This document shows, piece by piece, positions 7,659-13,536 of a stretch of DNA of 14,100 nucleotides (positions are counted from its first letter, which is position 1; each line of letters opens with the position of its first letter). Under the pieces are notes generated by a model. That model did no database searches, was not told the DNA's origin, and saw only the letters and a list, made by a program, of their open reading frames with translations. The stretch covers positions 1-14,100 of the forward strand of contig JAFLUR010000021.1 in assembly GCA_022508725.1 (NCBI GenBank), in the 5' to 3' direction. This DNA comes from Oscillospiraceae bacterium (GTDB lineage: Bacteria > Bacillota > Clostridia > UBA1381). A program made the translations under genes and the position numbers.

Positions 7659-7982
7659 TTAAATCTGCATTCTCATAACTTCATTATAAGCGTCAATAAC
7701 CTTATTTCTTACCGCCAGCGCAAACTTCAGCGACAACTCGGCATACTGCCCGGCAATCATCGTTGAGTGAAGATTATCGGCATTTCCTATCATAAGCTCG
7801 GCATTGGACAGCTTATCTTGAAATTCAAGCTCGTTTACCGGCTCCAGAAAATCGCGGATAACATCCTTAAACGTTTCTTTTGTCCGGACCGTGTCCTCTT
7901 CCGGCATAATATTCTGTTTTATCAGCTCATACTGCCCGTCTATTCCCGCGGGATACCCTCCCGCCGCATTTATACTGTTCAT
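7659..7982 (-). CDS. fliE: Flagellar hook-basal body protein FliE (MS ring-rod junction)
   Basis: 107 residues, the family length. The C-terminal half has the FliE pattern: FKDVIRDFLEPVNELEFQDK, LHSTMIAGQYAELSLKFALAVRNKVIDAYNEVMRMQI, ending in the conserved RNK..AY.E.MRM helix. FliE links the MS ring and export gate to the proximal rod and is needed for rod export. The N-terminal 30 residues are variable. Start ATG 7982 follows GAGG by 10 nt and lies 20 nt after flgC. Order flgB-flgC-fliE-fliF is the conserved rod-ring block. Confidence 0.95.
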   Translation of the reverse strand: MNSINAAGGYPAGIDGQYELIKQNIMPEEDTVRTKETFKDVIRDFLEPVNELEFQDKLSNAELMIGNADNLHSTMIAGQYAELSLKFALAVRNKVIDAYNEVMRMQI

Positions 7983-8002
7983 ATCAAACCATCCTCACAC
8001 TG

Positions 8003-8443
8003 TTATTTGCCTATATCAAGAGCCTTCATAGACATACTTTTCGTCGCGTTGAATGCCGTAACATTAGCCTCATAAGACCTTGTTGCGGATATAAGATCAA
8101 CCATTTCGGTCACCGTATCCACATTGGGATAGCTTACATATCCGTTTTCGTCGGCATCGGGATGTCCCGGATTATAAACCATCTTGAAATCGCTTTGATC
8201 CTCGTAAACCTCAACGACCTGAACGCCGTCGCCCCTGAGCCTGTTTCTTGCTCCTTCAAGCTCGTCGGCAAAGCTGACAACCGCCGTTCTCTCACCCATA
8301 ATAACGTTTCTTCTTCTGTACGGATCACCGTCCGCGGTCCTTGTAACTTCGGCATTTGCTATATTTTCGCTTATAACATCCATTCTGAAGCTCTGAGCCG
8401 TAAGTGCCGATGCGCTCACGCCGAGCGTCCTTAAAAATGCCAT
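8003..8443 (-). CDS. flgC: Flagellar proximal rod protein FlgC
   Basis: 146 residues, the usual size. The N-terminal rod signature ALTAQSFRMDVISENIANAEVTRT is followed by DPYRRRNVIM, a middle domain ending in VYNPGHPDADENGYVSYPNV (the YxPxHPxAxxxGYV FlgC hallmark), and the C-terminal helix MVDLISATRSYEANVTAFNATKSM. It is exported through the flagellar apparatus and assembles in the rod with FlgB. Start ATG 8443 has a GGGGTGG ribosome site about 7 nt upstream; the gap to flgB is 38 nt. No anomalies. Confidence 0.97.
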   Translation of the reverse strand: MAFLRTLGVSASALTAQSFRMDVISENIANAEVTRTADGDPYRRRNVIMGERTAVVSFADELEGARNRLRGDGVQVVEVYEDQSDFKMVYNPGHPDADENGYVSYPNVDTVTEMVDLISATRSYEANVTAFNATKSMSMKALDIGK

Positions 8444-8481
8444 TACAGATCCACCCCTTTACTTATTGTTTTACTTCTGTT

Positions 8482-8883
8482 TTATCTTGATTCTATTACA
8501 GTTCTCAAATCCGAAAATCCGTGATTTATTTTCTGGATCAGAGTATAATATTTGAGCGTATTTTTCGCAAGCTCCGCCTGCTCCGTATTCATATCGACAT
8601 TATTTCCGTCCATTCTTATATCCGTTTCAACGTCCTTTGAGATCACCGGAACGATCTCATCAACGCCCGCGCCTTTCATATGACGGGGATCGGTTCTTTT
8701 CATTGCCAATCCGTCTCCGTTGATCGCCGCGCTGAGCAGGGATTCAAACTCCACCTTCGACGCTTTGAAATTCGGCGTATCTATATTCGATATATTATTC
8801 ACTATCACACTGTTGCGCGTCCATGCCGCATCAAGAGCCTTATTGAGATACTCGCTTTGATTAAATATCGAACCTATTATCAT
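8482..8883 (-). CDS. flgB: Flagellar proximal rod protein FlgB
   Basis: 133 residues from ATG 8883. Hallmarks are the N-terminal VIVNNISNIDTPNFKASKVEF and the C-terminal MDGNNVDMNTEQAELAKNTLKY, both typical of FlgB; C-terminal helices allow rod polymerisation. It builds the most proximal rod with FlgC and FliE. A GTG four codons upstream (8895) is in frame, but it overlaps the AGAGG ribosome site, so ATG 8883 (AGAGG about 11 nt upstream) is preferred. It follows the lytic transglycosylase stop by 30 nt, so the two are likely cotranscribed. Confidence 0.95.
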   Translation of the reverse strand: MIIGSIFNQSEYLNKALDAAWTRNSVIVNNISNIDTPNFKASKVEFESLLSAAINGDGLAMKRTDPRHMKGAGVDEIVPVISKDVETDIRMDGNNVDMNTEQAELAKNTLKYYTLIQKINHGFSDLRTVIESR

Positions 8884-8913
8884 TTTAACATTCACCTCTT
8901 GATTTATATATAT

Positions 8914-9870
8914 TTATTTTATACTGTTTATAATTTTATTGACATAATTTCTTGTTTCGGCGGGAAGCTTGGCAAAATCGGCGGGATCCTCAAGGCTTGT
9001 TATTCCGAGATTTCTGAGTCTTGTGGGTCCGCAGTTATAAGCCGCCAGAGCCATTTTCACATCGCCGCCGTAAGCGTCGAGCTGTTTTTTGAAATATCCC
9101 ACTCCGCCGTTTATATTCTGTTCCTCGTCATAGCTGTTTGTCACTCCCATGACCTTTGCCGTTTCGGGCATAAGCTGCATAAGACCGACCGCTCCGGCTT
9201 TGGATACACATTCCGGATCGAAATCGGATTCCGCTTTCATGATCGCCTTTATAAGCGTTTCGTTCACACCGTACTTTTCCGCCGCTTTTCCTATCAGATA
9301 TTCGTATTCCGTCCGTTTTCCCACTTCCGCATTGGGATTTATATTGCTCATTCTGAAGATCCCGCTGCCCGAATAGGCGTTATATGTACCCGACGTGCCG
9401 GTGTTATCCGCCGCAAGCTTATTTGCCAGCATATTTGTGAGTGCGTATGACATGATACCGTTTGTCATGCTCTGCGTGCCGAAATCTCCCGAAAGAGCGT
9501 CCAACAAAGCGTTGCTTGACGACAAGCCCAAGATATCGGATGACAGACCGAGCTCGGTCATGGCGTCTTTAAGCTCGTCGTTAATTCCGCCGCCGAGCTC
9601 CGAAGCAAGTACCCCCGTGATCGAGCTTGCGGTATTGCCGCCGTTTGACACGCCCAAATGCTTTATCGCTTTTTTAATTCCGGCAAGCCTTTCGTTCTCG
9701 TCGGTTTGCGAGGCTTTGTTTGTTTTATTCACGTTTTCCGTGTCCCGGACCGACTGCAGTATCCCGGAAAATCCCGTATCGATACCTACCGCCGCAAATC
9801 TTGCGTTCACCCGGTTGTTTATCGTATTTATTTTTTGCCTGTAAATGCTTACCGGATCTATCCCTTCCAT
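8914..9870 (-). CDS. Flagellum-associated lytic transglycosylase (SLT domain)
   Basis: 318 residues from ATG 9870 (GGGGGAG 8 nt upstream). An in-frame TTG two codons earlier is too close to that site. The C-terminal part (about 188-318) is a transglycosylase SLT domain: AIMKAESDFDP carries the catalytic Glu (about E214), then SKAGAVGLMQLMPETA and MALAAYNCGP, the standard motifs. It would cut peptidoglycan glycan strands. The N-terminal ~185 residues are Asn/Ser/Gly rich and low in structure, and there is no signal peptide or membrane helix. As first gene of the operon, just before flgB, it probably opens the wall for the rod, as FlgJ or SltF does in Proteobacteria, and may leave through the flagellar export path; that is inference. 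It lacks an obvious FlgJ-type rod-cap domain. Confidence 0.92.
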   Translation of the reverse strand: MEGIDPVSIYRQKINTINNRVNARFAAVGIDTGFSGILQSVRDTENVNKTNKASQTDENERLAGIKKAIKHLGVSNGGNTASSITGVLASELGGGINDELKDAMTELGLSSDILGLSSSNALLDALSGDFGTQSMTNGIMSYALTNMLANKLAADNTGTSGTYNAYSGSGIFRMSNINPNAEVGKRTEYEYLIGKAAEKYGVNETLIKAIMKAESDFDPECVSKAGAVGLMQLMPETAKVMGVTNSYDEEQNINGGVGYFKKQLDAYGGDVKMALAAYNCGPTRLRNLGITSLEDPADFAKLPAETRNYVNKIINSIK

Positions 9871-9906
9871 AAACAATGCTCCCCCTGTTTTTCACATCAA
9901 AAACAC

Positions 9907-9955
9907 CTGTAAAAAATGCCTTTCCGTTTTTTTGGTTCTCCCGGTTTTTTTACAG
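9907..9955 (-). promoter_or_regulatory. Inverted repeat in the leader of the flagellar operon
   Basis: CTGTAAAAAA (9907-9916) and TTTTTTACAG (9946-9955) are perfect 10-bp complementary arms separated by 29 nt, inside the ~109-nt leader expected before the transglycosylase ATG. The RNA could fold into an AU-rich stem enclosing ACCGGGAGAACC. No known riboswitch consensus was recognised. Confidence 0.45.
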
Positions 9956-9985
9956 TCTGTTCATATTCCATACAATATCATATAT

Positions 9986-10014
9986 ATTATACTACTCATA
10001 AAAAAAAAAATCAA
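9986..10014 (-). promoter_or_regulatory. Sigma-A-type promoter of the flagellar operon
   Basis: On the minus strand TTGATT (10014-10009) and TATAAT (9991-9986) are separated by exactly 17 bp, giving a start near 9979 and a leader of about 109 nt. The spacer begins with nine Ts, part of an 11-base T run (10010-10000). No sigma-28 (TAAA..CCGATAT) motif was seen. Confidence 0.7.
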
Positions 10015-10225
10015 GAGTTTTTTTTATAATTAAATATCATTGTAAAACAATAAATTCTTCTGTAATAAAATGTATCTGCGTCAAATATGTAACCGACGGT
10101 GATTTTTTTTGGCAAAAACCGCATAAAACCGCCGATTTTCCGCATATCCGAAAATTAGCGTATTTTCCTTATATATCCGTCTTTTGTAAAAATGCCGTGA
10201 TTATGTATATTTTAAGCTCTGTATG

Positions 10226-10257
10226 AAGATACTTGTATTATAAGATACTTAATATAT
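10226..10257. repeat. Tandem 16-bp imperfect repeat in the divergent intergenic region
   Basis: AAGATACTT occurs at 10226-10234 and again at 10242-10250, in adjacent 16-bp units that match at 12 of 16 positions. It lies between the flagellar promoter and the small plus-strand gene. A regulator site is possible, but the region is very AT rich. Confidence 0.4.
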
Positions 10258-10308
10258 AGGAAATTATTTTATGAATTTCCTGTTCGGATATAACGAAATC
10301 CTACCTAT

Positions 10309-10328
10309 TATAATTGTTAAACAATTAT
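10309..10328 (+). promoter_or_regulatory. Perfect 19-bp palindrome overlapping a TATAAT box (candidate operator)
   Basis: ATAATTGTT-A-AACAATTAT (10310-10328) is a perfect inverted repeat with a 1-nt centre. It overlaps TATAAT at 10309-10314, a perfect -10 hexamer for plus-strand transcription, though the matching -35 is weak. It ends 29 nt before the ATG at 10358. This looks like a repressor-type site; no regulator was identified. If the longer reading frame from 10271 is the real gene, the palindrome is inside coding sequence. Confidence 0.45.
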
Positions 10329-10357
10329 CAAATAACTATCGAAAGGCTGGAACAATC

Positions 10358-10540
10358 ATGAATAAAAATCCCGGTATTTTGGATGAAGCGGAGCGCGTAA
10401 TAGACAGATGCATAAAGAAGAACAGAAAAAAACAAGCTCCCGCAATCTCTTTCCGCAGTGTATTTATTACACTGTGCACCGCCTGCGCGGTTTCGTTTGC
10501 ATTATGTATCTTAAATCTTATTCTGTGGTACACCGTATGA
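10358..10540 (+). CDS. Small single-helix membrane protein, unknown function
   Basis: 60 residues from ATG 10358. A charged amphipathic N-terminal part (DEAERVIDRCIKKNRKK, 9-25) is followed by one hydrophobic helix (about 34-57, FITLCTACAVSFALCILNLI) ending at TGA. The positive-inside pattern predicts the N-terminus in the cytoplasm. GAAAGG lies 11 nt upstream of the ATG. The frame stays open upstream to an ATG at 10271, which has AGGA 9 nt upstream, so an 89-residue form is possible. I do not recognise the family. It is divergent from the flagellar operon and convergent with cheD, which makes a motility or chemotaxis link possible but unproven. Confidence 0.5.
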   Translation: MNKNPGILDEAERVIDRCIKKNRKKQAPAISFRSVFITLCTACAVSFALCILNLILWYTV

Positions 10541-10567
10541 TTTTCAAAATATTCCCAAATTCAAGGC

Positions 10568-10602
10568 AGGAGTCTGTATACCCGCTTGTTCAACAGACTC
10601 CT
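10568..10602. terminator. Hairpin between convergent genes (possible terminator or roadblock)
   Basis: AGGAGTCTGT (10568-10577) and ACAGACTCCT (10593-10602) form a perfect 10-bp stem with a 15-nt loop between the convergent small membrane gene and cheD. Neither strand has a T run after the stem, so it is not a standard intrinsic terminator, but its place fits transcript ends for both genes. Confidence 0.45.
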
Positions 10603-10613
10603 TCGCTGAAATT

Positions 10614-11093
10614 TTACAGTTCCTTGTTCTGATTTGAAATGGAGCGCACATATAAAATTCCCGTTTCACCGCTGAATTCTATGGTTCTTCCGTATGTACC
10701 GCCGGTATCCTCCGCCACTATTCTTATTCCGAGCTTTTTAAGAGTTTCCTTTGTCTGCGCCACATTTCTCTCGCCTATACGGCTTGTTGACGAGCGCATC
10801 ATTCCGGAGAACATATTCGCGCCTCCCGCGATTTTTGCCACCATTCTTATTTTTCTCGCATTTTTCTCAACCATTTTTTCAACCAAAAGAGGTATTGCCG
10901 TATCGGCAAACTTCATAAGATTGGAGTCGCTCTCCAGCTTTGACGGAAGAAGGATATGCGACATACCCGCAACCTTTGCCATTTCATCATACAAGCATAT
11001 ACCTACACATGAACCGAGGGCATATGATATAAGGCTGTCGGGTGACTTTACAACATTCAAATCGGCTATACCCACCTTAACAATTGATGCCAT
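10614..11093 (-). CDS. cheD: Chemoreceptor glutamine deamidase CheD
   Basis: 159 residues from ATG 11093, with AAGGTGG about 9 nt upstream. A GTG three codons earlier is in frame but lies within that G-rich ribosome-site region. Family motifs: YALGSCVGICLYD with catalytic Cys29, GMSHILLP with His46 (17 residues after the Cys, as in Thermotoga CheD), and AKIAGGANMF, IGERNV and GGTYGRTIEF. CheD deamidates Gln residues of chemoreceptors and also binds CheC, raising its phosphatase activity. The residue six before the Cys, Thr in Thermotoga CheD (Thr21), is Ser23 here, a conservative change. The start overlaps the cheC end by 17 nt, so the two are likely translationally coupled, matching their physical partnership. 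Confidence 0.95.
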   Translation of the reverse strand: MASIVKVGIADLNVVKSPDSLISYALGSCVGICLYDEMAKVAGMSHILLPSKLESDSNLMKFADTAIPLLVEKMVEKNARKIRMVAKIAGGANMFSGMMRSSTSRIGERNVAQTKETLKKLGIRIVAEDTGGTYGRTIEFSGETGILYVRSISNQNKEL

Positions 11094-11715
11094 ATATGCC
11101 ACCCACCTTATTCAATAATTTTTTAAGCGATTCCGGCGTAGGGATTAAAACCAGATAACTGTCGAAATTGCTGTCGTTTCCTATTATCTGCTCCTCTATC
11201 AAAAGAACCTTATCTCCTATCTCTCCGAATTCCACCGCCGGTATATTCATTATCGCCCCGAGCATATCCACGGCAAGATACGGTACCGACATATCTATGG
11301 TAAAATCCGCCAGCTCGGATATTGCTCCCAAGTAAGAACCCGCCATGATATTTGCTATTTCCTGAAGAAGAGATGTGTTTATTTCATTAAGCGAGCTCAG
11401 ATCCGCGCTGTCATCTCCCGTGATAACGGTGATGACCTCCTTTGCGAATCTCTCCTCCATAACAAACATTATCATACCGTCTATATCATTCGATAAACCG
11501 AACAGAATTCCCGCCACCCTCTTTTCCGCCATTCCGAGGGTATCGCTGAGCTCACACAAATCCACAATATTAACGACAGGCACCGATATTCCCACTGTTT
11601 TTGAGAGCATATCCGACATCGCCGTAGCGACTCTTCCCATACCTATATTGCCGACCTCGCCCAACAGATCTCTTTCCATATCGTTCAAACTGTCCAAACT
11701 AAATTTTTCATCCAT
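11077..11715 (-). CDS. cheC: CheY-P phosphatase CheC
   Basis: 212 residues from ATG 11715 (GAAAGG 12 nt upstream). The frame stays open further upstream, but that part is not CheC-like and overlaps the previous gene. CheC has two pseudo-symmetric phosphatase sites of the form D/S-x3-E-x2-N-x22-P, and both are complete here: Asp16, Glu20, Asn23, Pro46 and Ser115, Glu119, Asn122, Pro145. It removes phosphate from CheY-P in the adaptation system of Bacillus and Thermotoga type, and its partner CheD overlaps its 3' end. Having both sites intact suggests a full CheC rather than a one-site CheX or FliY. It lies 73 nt after an unknown membrane protein. Confidence 0.95.
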   Translation of the reverse strand: MDEKFSLDSLNDMERDLLGEVGNIGMGRVATAMSDMLSKTVGISVPVVNIVDLCELSDTLGMAEKRVAGILFGLSNDIDGMIMFVMEERFAKEVITVITGDDSADLSSLNEINTSLLQEIANIMAGSYLGAISELADFTIDMSVPYLAVDMLGAIMNIPAVEFGEIGDKVLLIEEQIIGNDSNFDSYLVLIPTPESLKKLLNKVGGIYGINC

Positions 11716-11788
11716 CGACAAACTATTCCTTTCATTACAAGATAACCGTAACACAGACCCCAAAAAAATCCGTGTCCGCAAAAAAGCA

Positions 11789-12382
11789 TTATCCGGACTC
11801 CTCCGACTCATCCTCCTTTTCATAAATAAAGGGCAGCAGCTTTTCGGTAATGACGAATTTTTTATATCCCGCAAAATATCCCAAAAACGCCGAGACAAGC
11901 GGGACCGCATATATTGCCGTATGTCCCGCGAAAGACACGCTGTCCCTCTCAATGGCCATCACGCCGTTAAATGTAAAATTCCACAATATAAAAGCCGTAT
12001 TGCAGGCAAGCGCTCCGATACTCTCGAGTCCCCGCTCGGTTGCCGCAGCTTTCCACACCGCAAGCCTGACGATGTCAAGCAAAAGCGTCACCGCCAAAAC
12101 AGGCAGAATAAGCACGATACCCTTTGCCGGATACGCCTTCGTTTGAGCATATCCTTTCAGGTCATGCCCGGCAATACGCGAGCATTTGGCATACATCATA
12201 CCGAAATAAATGCAGATAAATACACACGAATACAAAACATTTGTCATTCTCTGAGTAAGGAGCCACCAAAATGCCCCCAAACCAAACACCACCGCAAGCG
12301 CCGACACAAACATATGCCTTAAAAATACCGTTACAAACTGTGATTTCAGACTAATCTGCGCGGACGAACCTCCCATTCTCAT
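11789..12382 (-). CDS. Membrane protein with about five helices, unknown function
   Basis: 197 residues. Hydrophobic segments lie at about 24-43, 47-66, 87-108, 125-143 and 153-172, with a basic stretch after helix 2 (AKCSRIAGHDLKGYAQTKAYPAKG) and a very acidic tail (YEKEDESEESG). No catalytic motif was seen and I do not recognise the family; it could be a transporter-like or anchoring protein. Start ATG 12382 has GGGAG 6 nt upstream, and the 11-bp block with that site is present twice. It lies 38 nt after the transposase-like gene and 73 nt before cheC on the same strand, so cotranscription with cheC-cheD is likely, but a separate promoter for cheC cannot be excluded. Confidence 0.75.
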   Translation of the reverse strand: MRMGGSSAQISLKSQFVTVFLRHMFVSALAVVFGLGAFWWLLTQRMTNVLYSCVFICIYFGMMYAKCSRIAGHDLKGYAQTKAYPAKGIVLILPVLAVTLLLDIVRLAVWKAAATERGLESIGALACNTAFILWNFTFNGVMAIERDSVSFAGHTAIYAVPLVSAFLGYFAGYKKFVITEKLLPFIYEKEDESEESG

Positions 12383-12384
12383 AT

Positions 12385-12407
12385 CAATCTCCCGTCAATC
12401 TCCCGTC
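12385..12407 (-). repeat. Tandem 11-bp repeat duplicating the Shine-Dalgarno region
   Basis: On the minus strand GACGGGAGATT occurs twice in a row just before the ATG at 12382; the nearer copy puts GGGAG 6 nt from the start. The second copy looks like a slippage duplication that may tune translation. Confidence 0.6.
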
Positions 12408-12420
12408 GATCCCGAGCCGC

Positions 12421-13206
12421 CTAAAGCAGCCACACATCAAGATCTCTTCCGCCGGTCTGCGGATTTTTTTCCGGGCCTTTGTAATTTTCATTCTTATCTT
12501 TATTCCGGTCCTCATTTCGATCCCGGTCCTTTTCATCATTCGTACCGTCCGGAGAAAAGCAATTCCTGCTTATCCCGAGAATACCGGCAAGCCGCCGCGC
12601 GCTTATCCTGCGATCCCGCATCAGCAGCGCGATACATTCGCGCCTGTCGGCAAGATTCTTTATGCCGCCCGCGTCGATACCGGTAAGTAATTTTATAAAC
12701 CGTCCGATCTCCTCGTCGTCCATATTTTTATAGTCATCCATAAACATACGGAACGTTTCCGCCTTTGCTTTTCTTTTTTCAAGCTCCGCCGTATCGAGCG
12801 GACATTTTTCACATTCGTTATCTGCCCCGCTGCAATATGCGGGCTGCCTTTCCGACAGCATCGGAGGCGAATTTATGAACTCGATCAATTCCGCAAGCGT
12901 TGTGTTGTCGGCGACCGGCTCGCATTTAAAGCGATCGTAAAAGACCGACGTTTTTTTATATCGGCTGTATTTTGCTGTTATAACACGCACAACGGTACTG
13001 AGCTTATTTTCTTTATCCAGAACGATCATATGAACGCGTCCCGGAAGCAAGGCGTATCCGAGCAATCCTCCGTATTTTGAAAAGCAGCTTGTCATAATGG
13101 CGATAAACCGCCTGTAATCGCTGTCCGTATCAAATACCTTTCCCGTACTTCTGAGCAGTACATGATACATTCCGTTTTCGGAAACAACTCTCGCACCGCG
13201 CGCCAA
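12421..13206 (-). CDS. REP-associated/Y1-type transposase-like protein with degenerate HUH motif
   Basis: 261 residues from TTG 13206, which has GGGGAGG 8 nt upstream and gives the family-typical start (M)ARGARVVSENGMYHVLLR. An ATG 16 codons upstream (13254) coincides with the predicted transcription start and has no ribosome site. The first ~115 residues match the Y1 transposase/RAYT fold: YHVLLR, then GYALLPGRVHMIV where the HUH pair (nHvH) should be, AKYSRYKK around the catalytic Tyr (Tyr80 or Tyr83), and FYDRFKCEPV. The first His of HUH is Arg57 (R-V-H59), and the segment after the Tyr is shorter than usual. The C-terminal part has three Cys (125, 132, 135), a helix-turn-helix-like RRISARRLAGILGIS (199-213) and an Asp/Lys/Asn/Glu repeat tail. 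Probably a non-transposing, domesticated DNA-binding protein; single copy here, no flanking inverted ends seen. Stop TAG. Confidence 0.8.
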   Translation of the reverse strand: MARGARVVSENGMYHVLLRSTGKVFDTDSDYRRFIAIMTSCFSKYGGLLGYALLPGRVHMIVLDKENKLSTVVRVITAKYSRYKKTSVFYDRFKCEPVADNTTLAELIEFINSPPMLSERQPAYCSGADNECEKCPLDTAELEKRKAKAETFRMFMDDYKNMDDEEIGRFIKLLTGIDAGGIKNLADRRECIALLMRDRRISARRLAGILGISRNCFSPDGTNDEKDRDRNEDRNKDKNENYKGPEKNPQTGGRDLDVWLL

Positions 13207-13260
13207 AAACAACACCTCCCCGTCATTTACATCAGGTCGATAAAATATCTTCATATATTT

Positions 13261-13288
13261 ATTATACCATATATTTTTACAATTTCAA
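13261..13288 (-). promoter_or_regulatory. Sigma-A-type promoter of the transposase-like gene
   Basis: On the minus strand TTGAAA (13288-13283) and a perfect TATAAT (13266-13261) are 16 bp apart, giving a start near 13254 and a leader of about 48 nt before TTG 13206. The AT-rich stretch upstream (13289-13345) is shared with the divergent glyS promoter. Confidence 0.7.
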
Positions 13289-13361
13289 CAAAAAAAATCG
13301 ATTATCTCAAAAAAAATTTTGGATAAATTTTTATATAATTTCAAATAAGCGCTTTTACCCC

Positions 13362-13390
13362 TTGACAAAAGCGAAAAATCCGGCTAAACT
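13362..13390 (+). promoter_or_regulatory. Sigma-A-type promoter of glycyl-tRNA synthetase
   Basis: A consensus TTGACA (13362-13367), a 17-bp spacer and TAAACT (13385-13390) predict a start near 13397 and a leader of about 140 nt. A small palindrome AAGCGCTT (13347-13354) lies just upstream of the -35. Confidence 0.75.
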
Positions 13391-13396
13391 TAATAT

Positions 13397-13530
13397 AACG
13401 GACCCGCTCGGAAGCTTCCGGATCGTTCCCGGAAAAATTCGGATATACGGGGAGACATACCGCCGCAGACGCGGGCGGAATACCGAATAATTATACTGCA
13501 GCCGCGGCTTGAGCGGCGGCGGAACGGAGG
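13397..13530 (+). other. Structured leader RNA upstream of glycyl-tRNA synthetase
   Basis: Several helices can form. TTCCGG (13416-13421) pairs with CCGGAA (13429-13434), and it competes with the palindrome CGGAAGCTTCCG (13409-13420). An outer helix ATTCGGATAT (13437-13446) with ATACCGAAT (13480-13488), one bulged A, encloses a GC-rich hairpin (13460-13478, AGAC loop, one bulged G). GCCGC (13501-13505) pairs with GCGGC (13513-13517) shortly before the ribosome site GGAGG (13526-13530). No T-box motif or T-run terminator was recognised, so any control would more likely be at the level of translation or stability. Confidence 0.5.
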
Positions 13531-13536
13531 TTATTT

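Larger units (their letters stand above)
9871..10357. other. Divergent AT-rich intergenic region between the flagellar operon and the small membrane gene
   Basis: 487 nt with no convincing gene apart from a possible 5' extension of the small membrane protein from 10271. It holds the flagellar promoter and leader (9871-10014), an A11/T8 near-inverted pair around TCAAGAG (10000-10025), a stretch at 10111-10135 with two AAAACCGC copies, the 16-bp repeat and the palindrome listed separately. Confidence 0.6.

Noticed and set aside
9871..9979. c-di-GMP riboswitch in the flagellar leader
   Set aside because: The conserved GEMM core sequences are absent and the leader is short and A rich.
11716..11952. 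Upstream extension of the cheC frame
   Set aside because: The extension overlaps the membrane protein gene and is Arg/Ser rich without CheC similarity; ATG 11715 gives the normal length.
13207..13254. ATG 13254 as start of the transposase-like gene
   Set aside because: It lies at the predicted transcription start with no ribosome site. TTG 13206 has GGGGAGG at good spacing and gives the family-typical N-terminus.
12385..13290. Complete IS200/IS605-type insertion sequence
   Set aside because: No subterminal hairpins or target duplication were seen around the gene; it has its own housekeeping-type promoter and a degenerate HUH.
13440..13490. T-box (GGGCGGAATACCG resembles GGGUGGNACCGCG)
   Set aside because: The match has a two-base insertion and C for U in UGGN. 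No Stem I, specifier loop or terminator is visible, and the segment fits better in a local hairpin.
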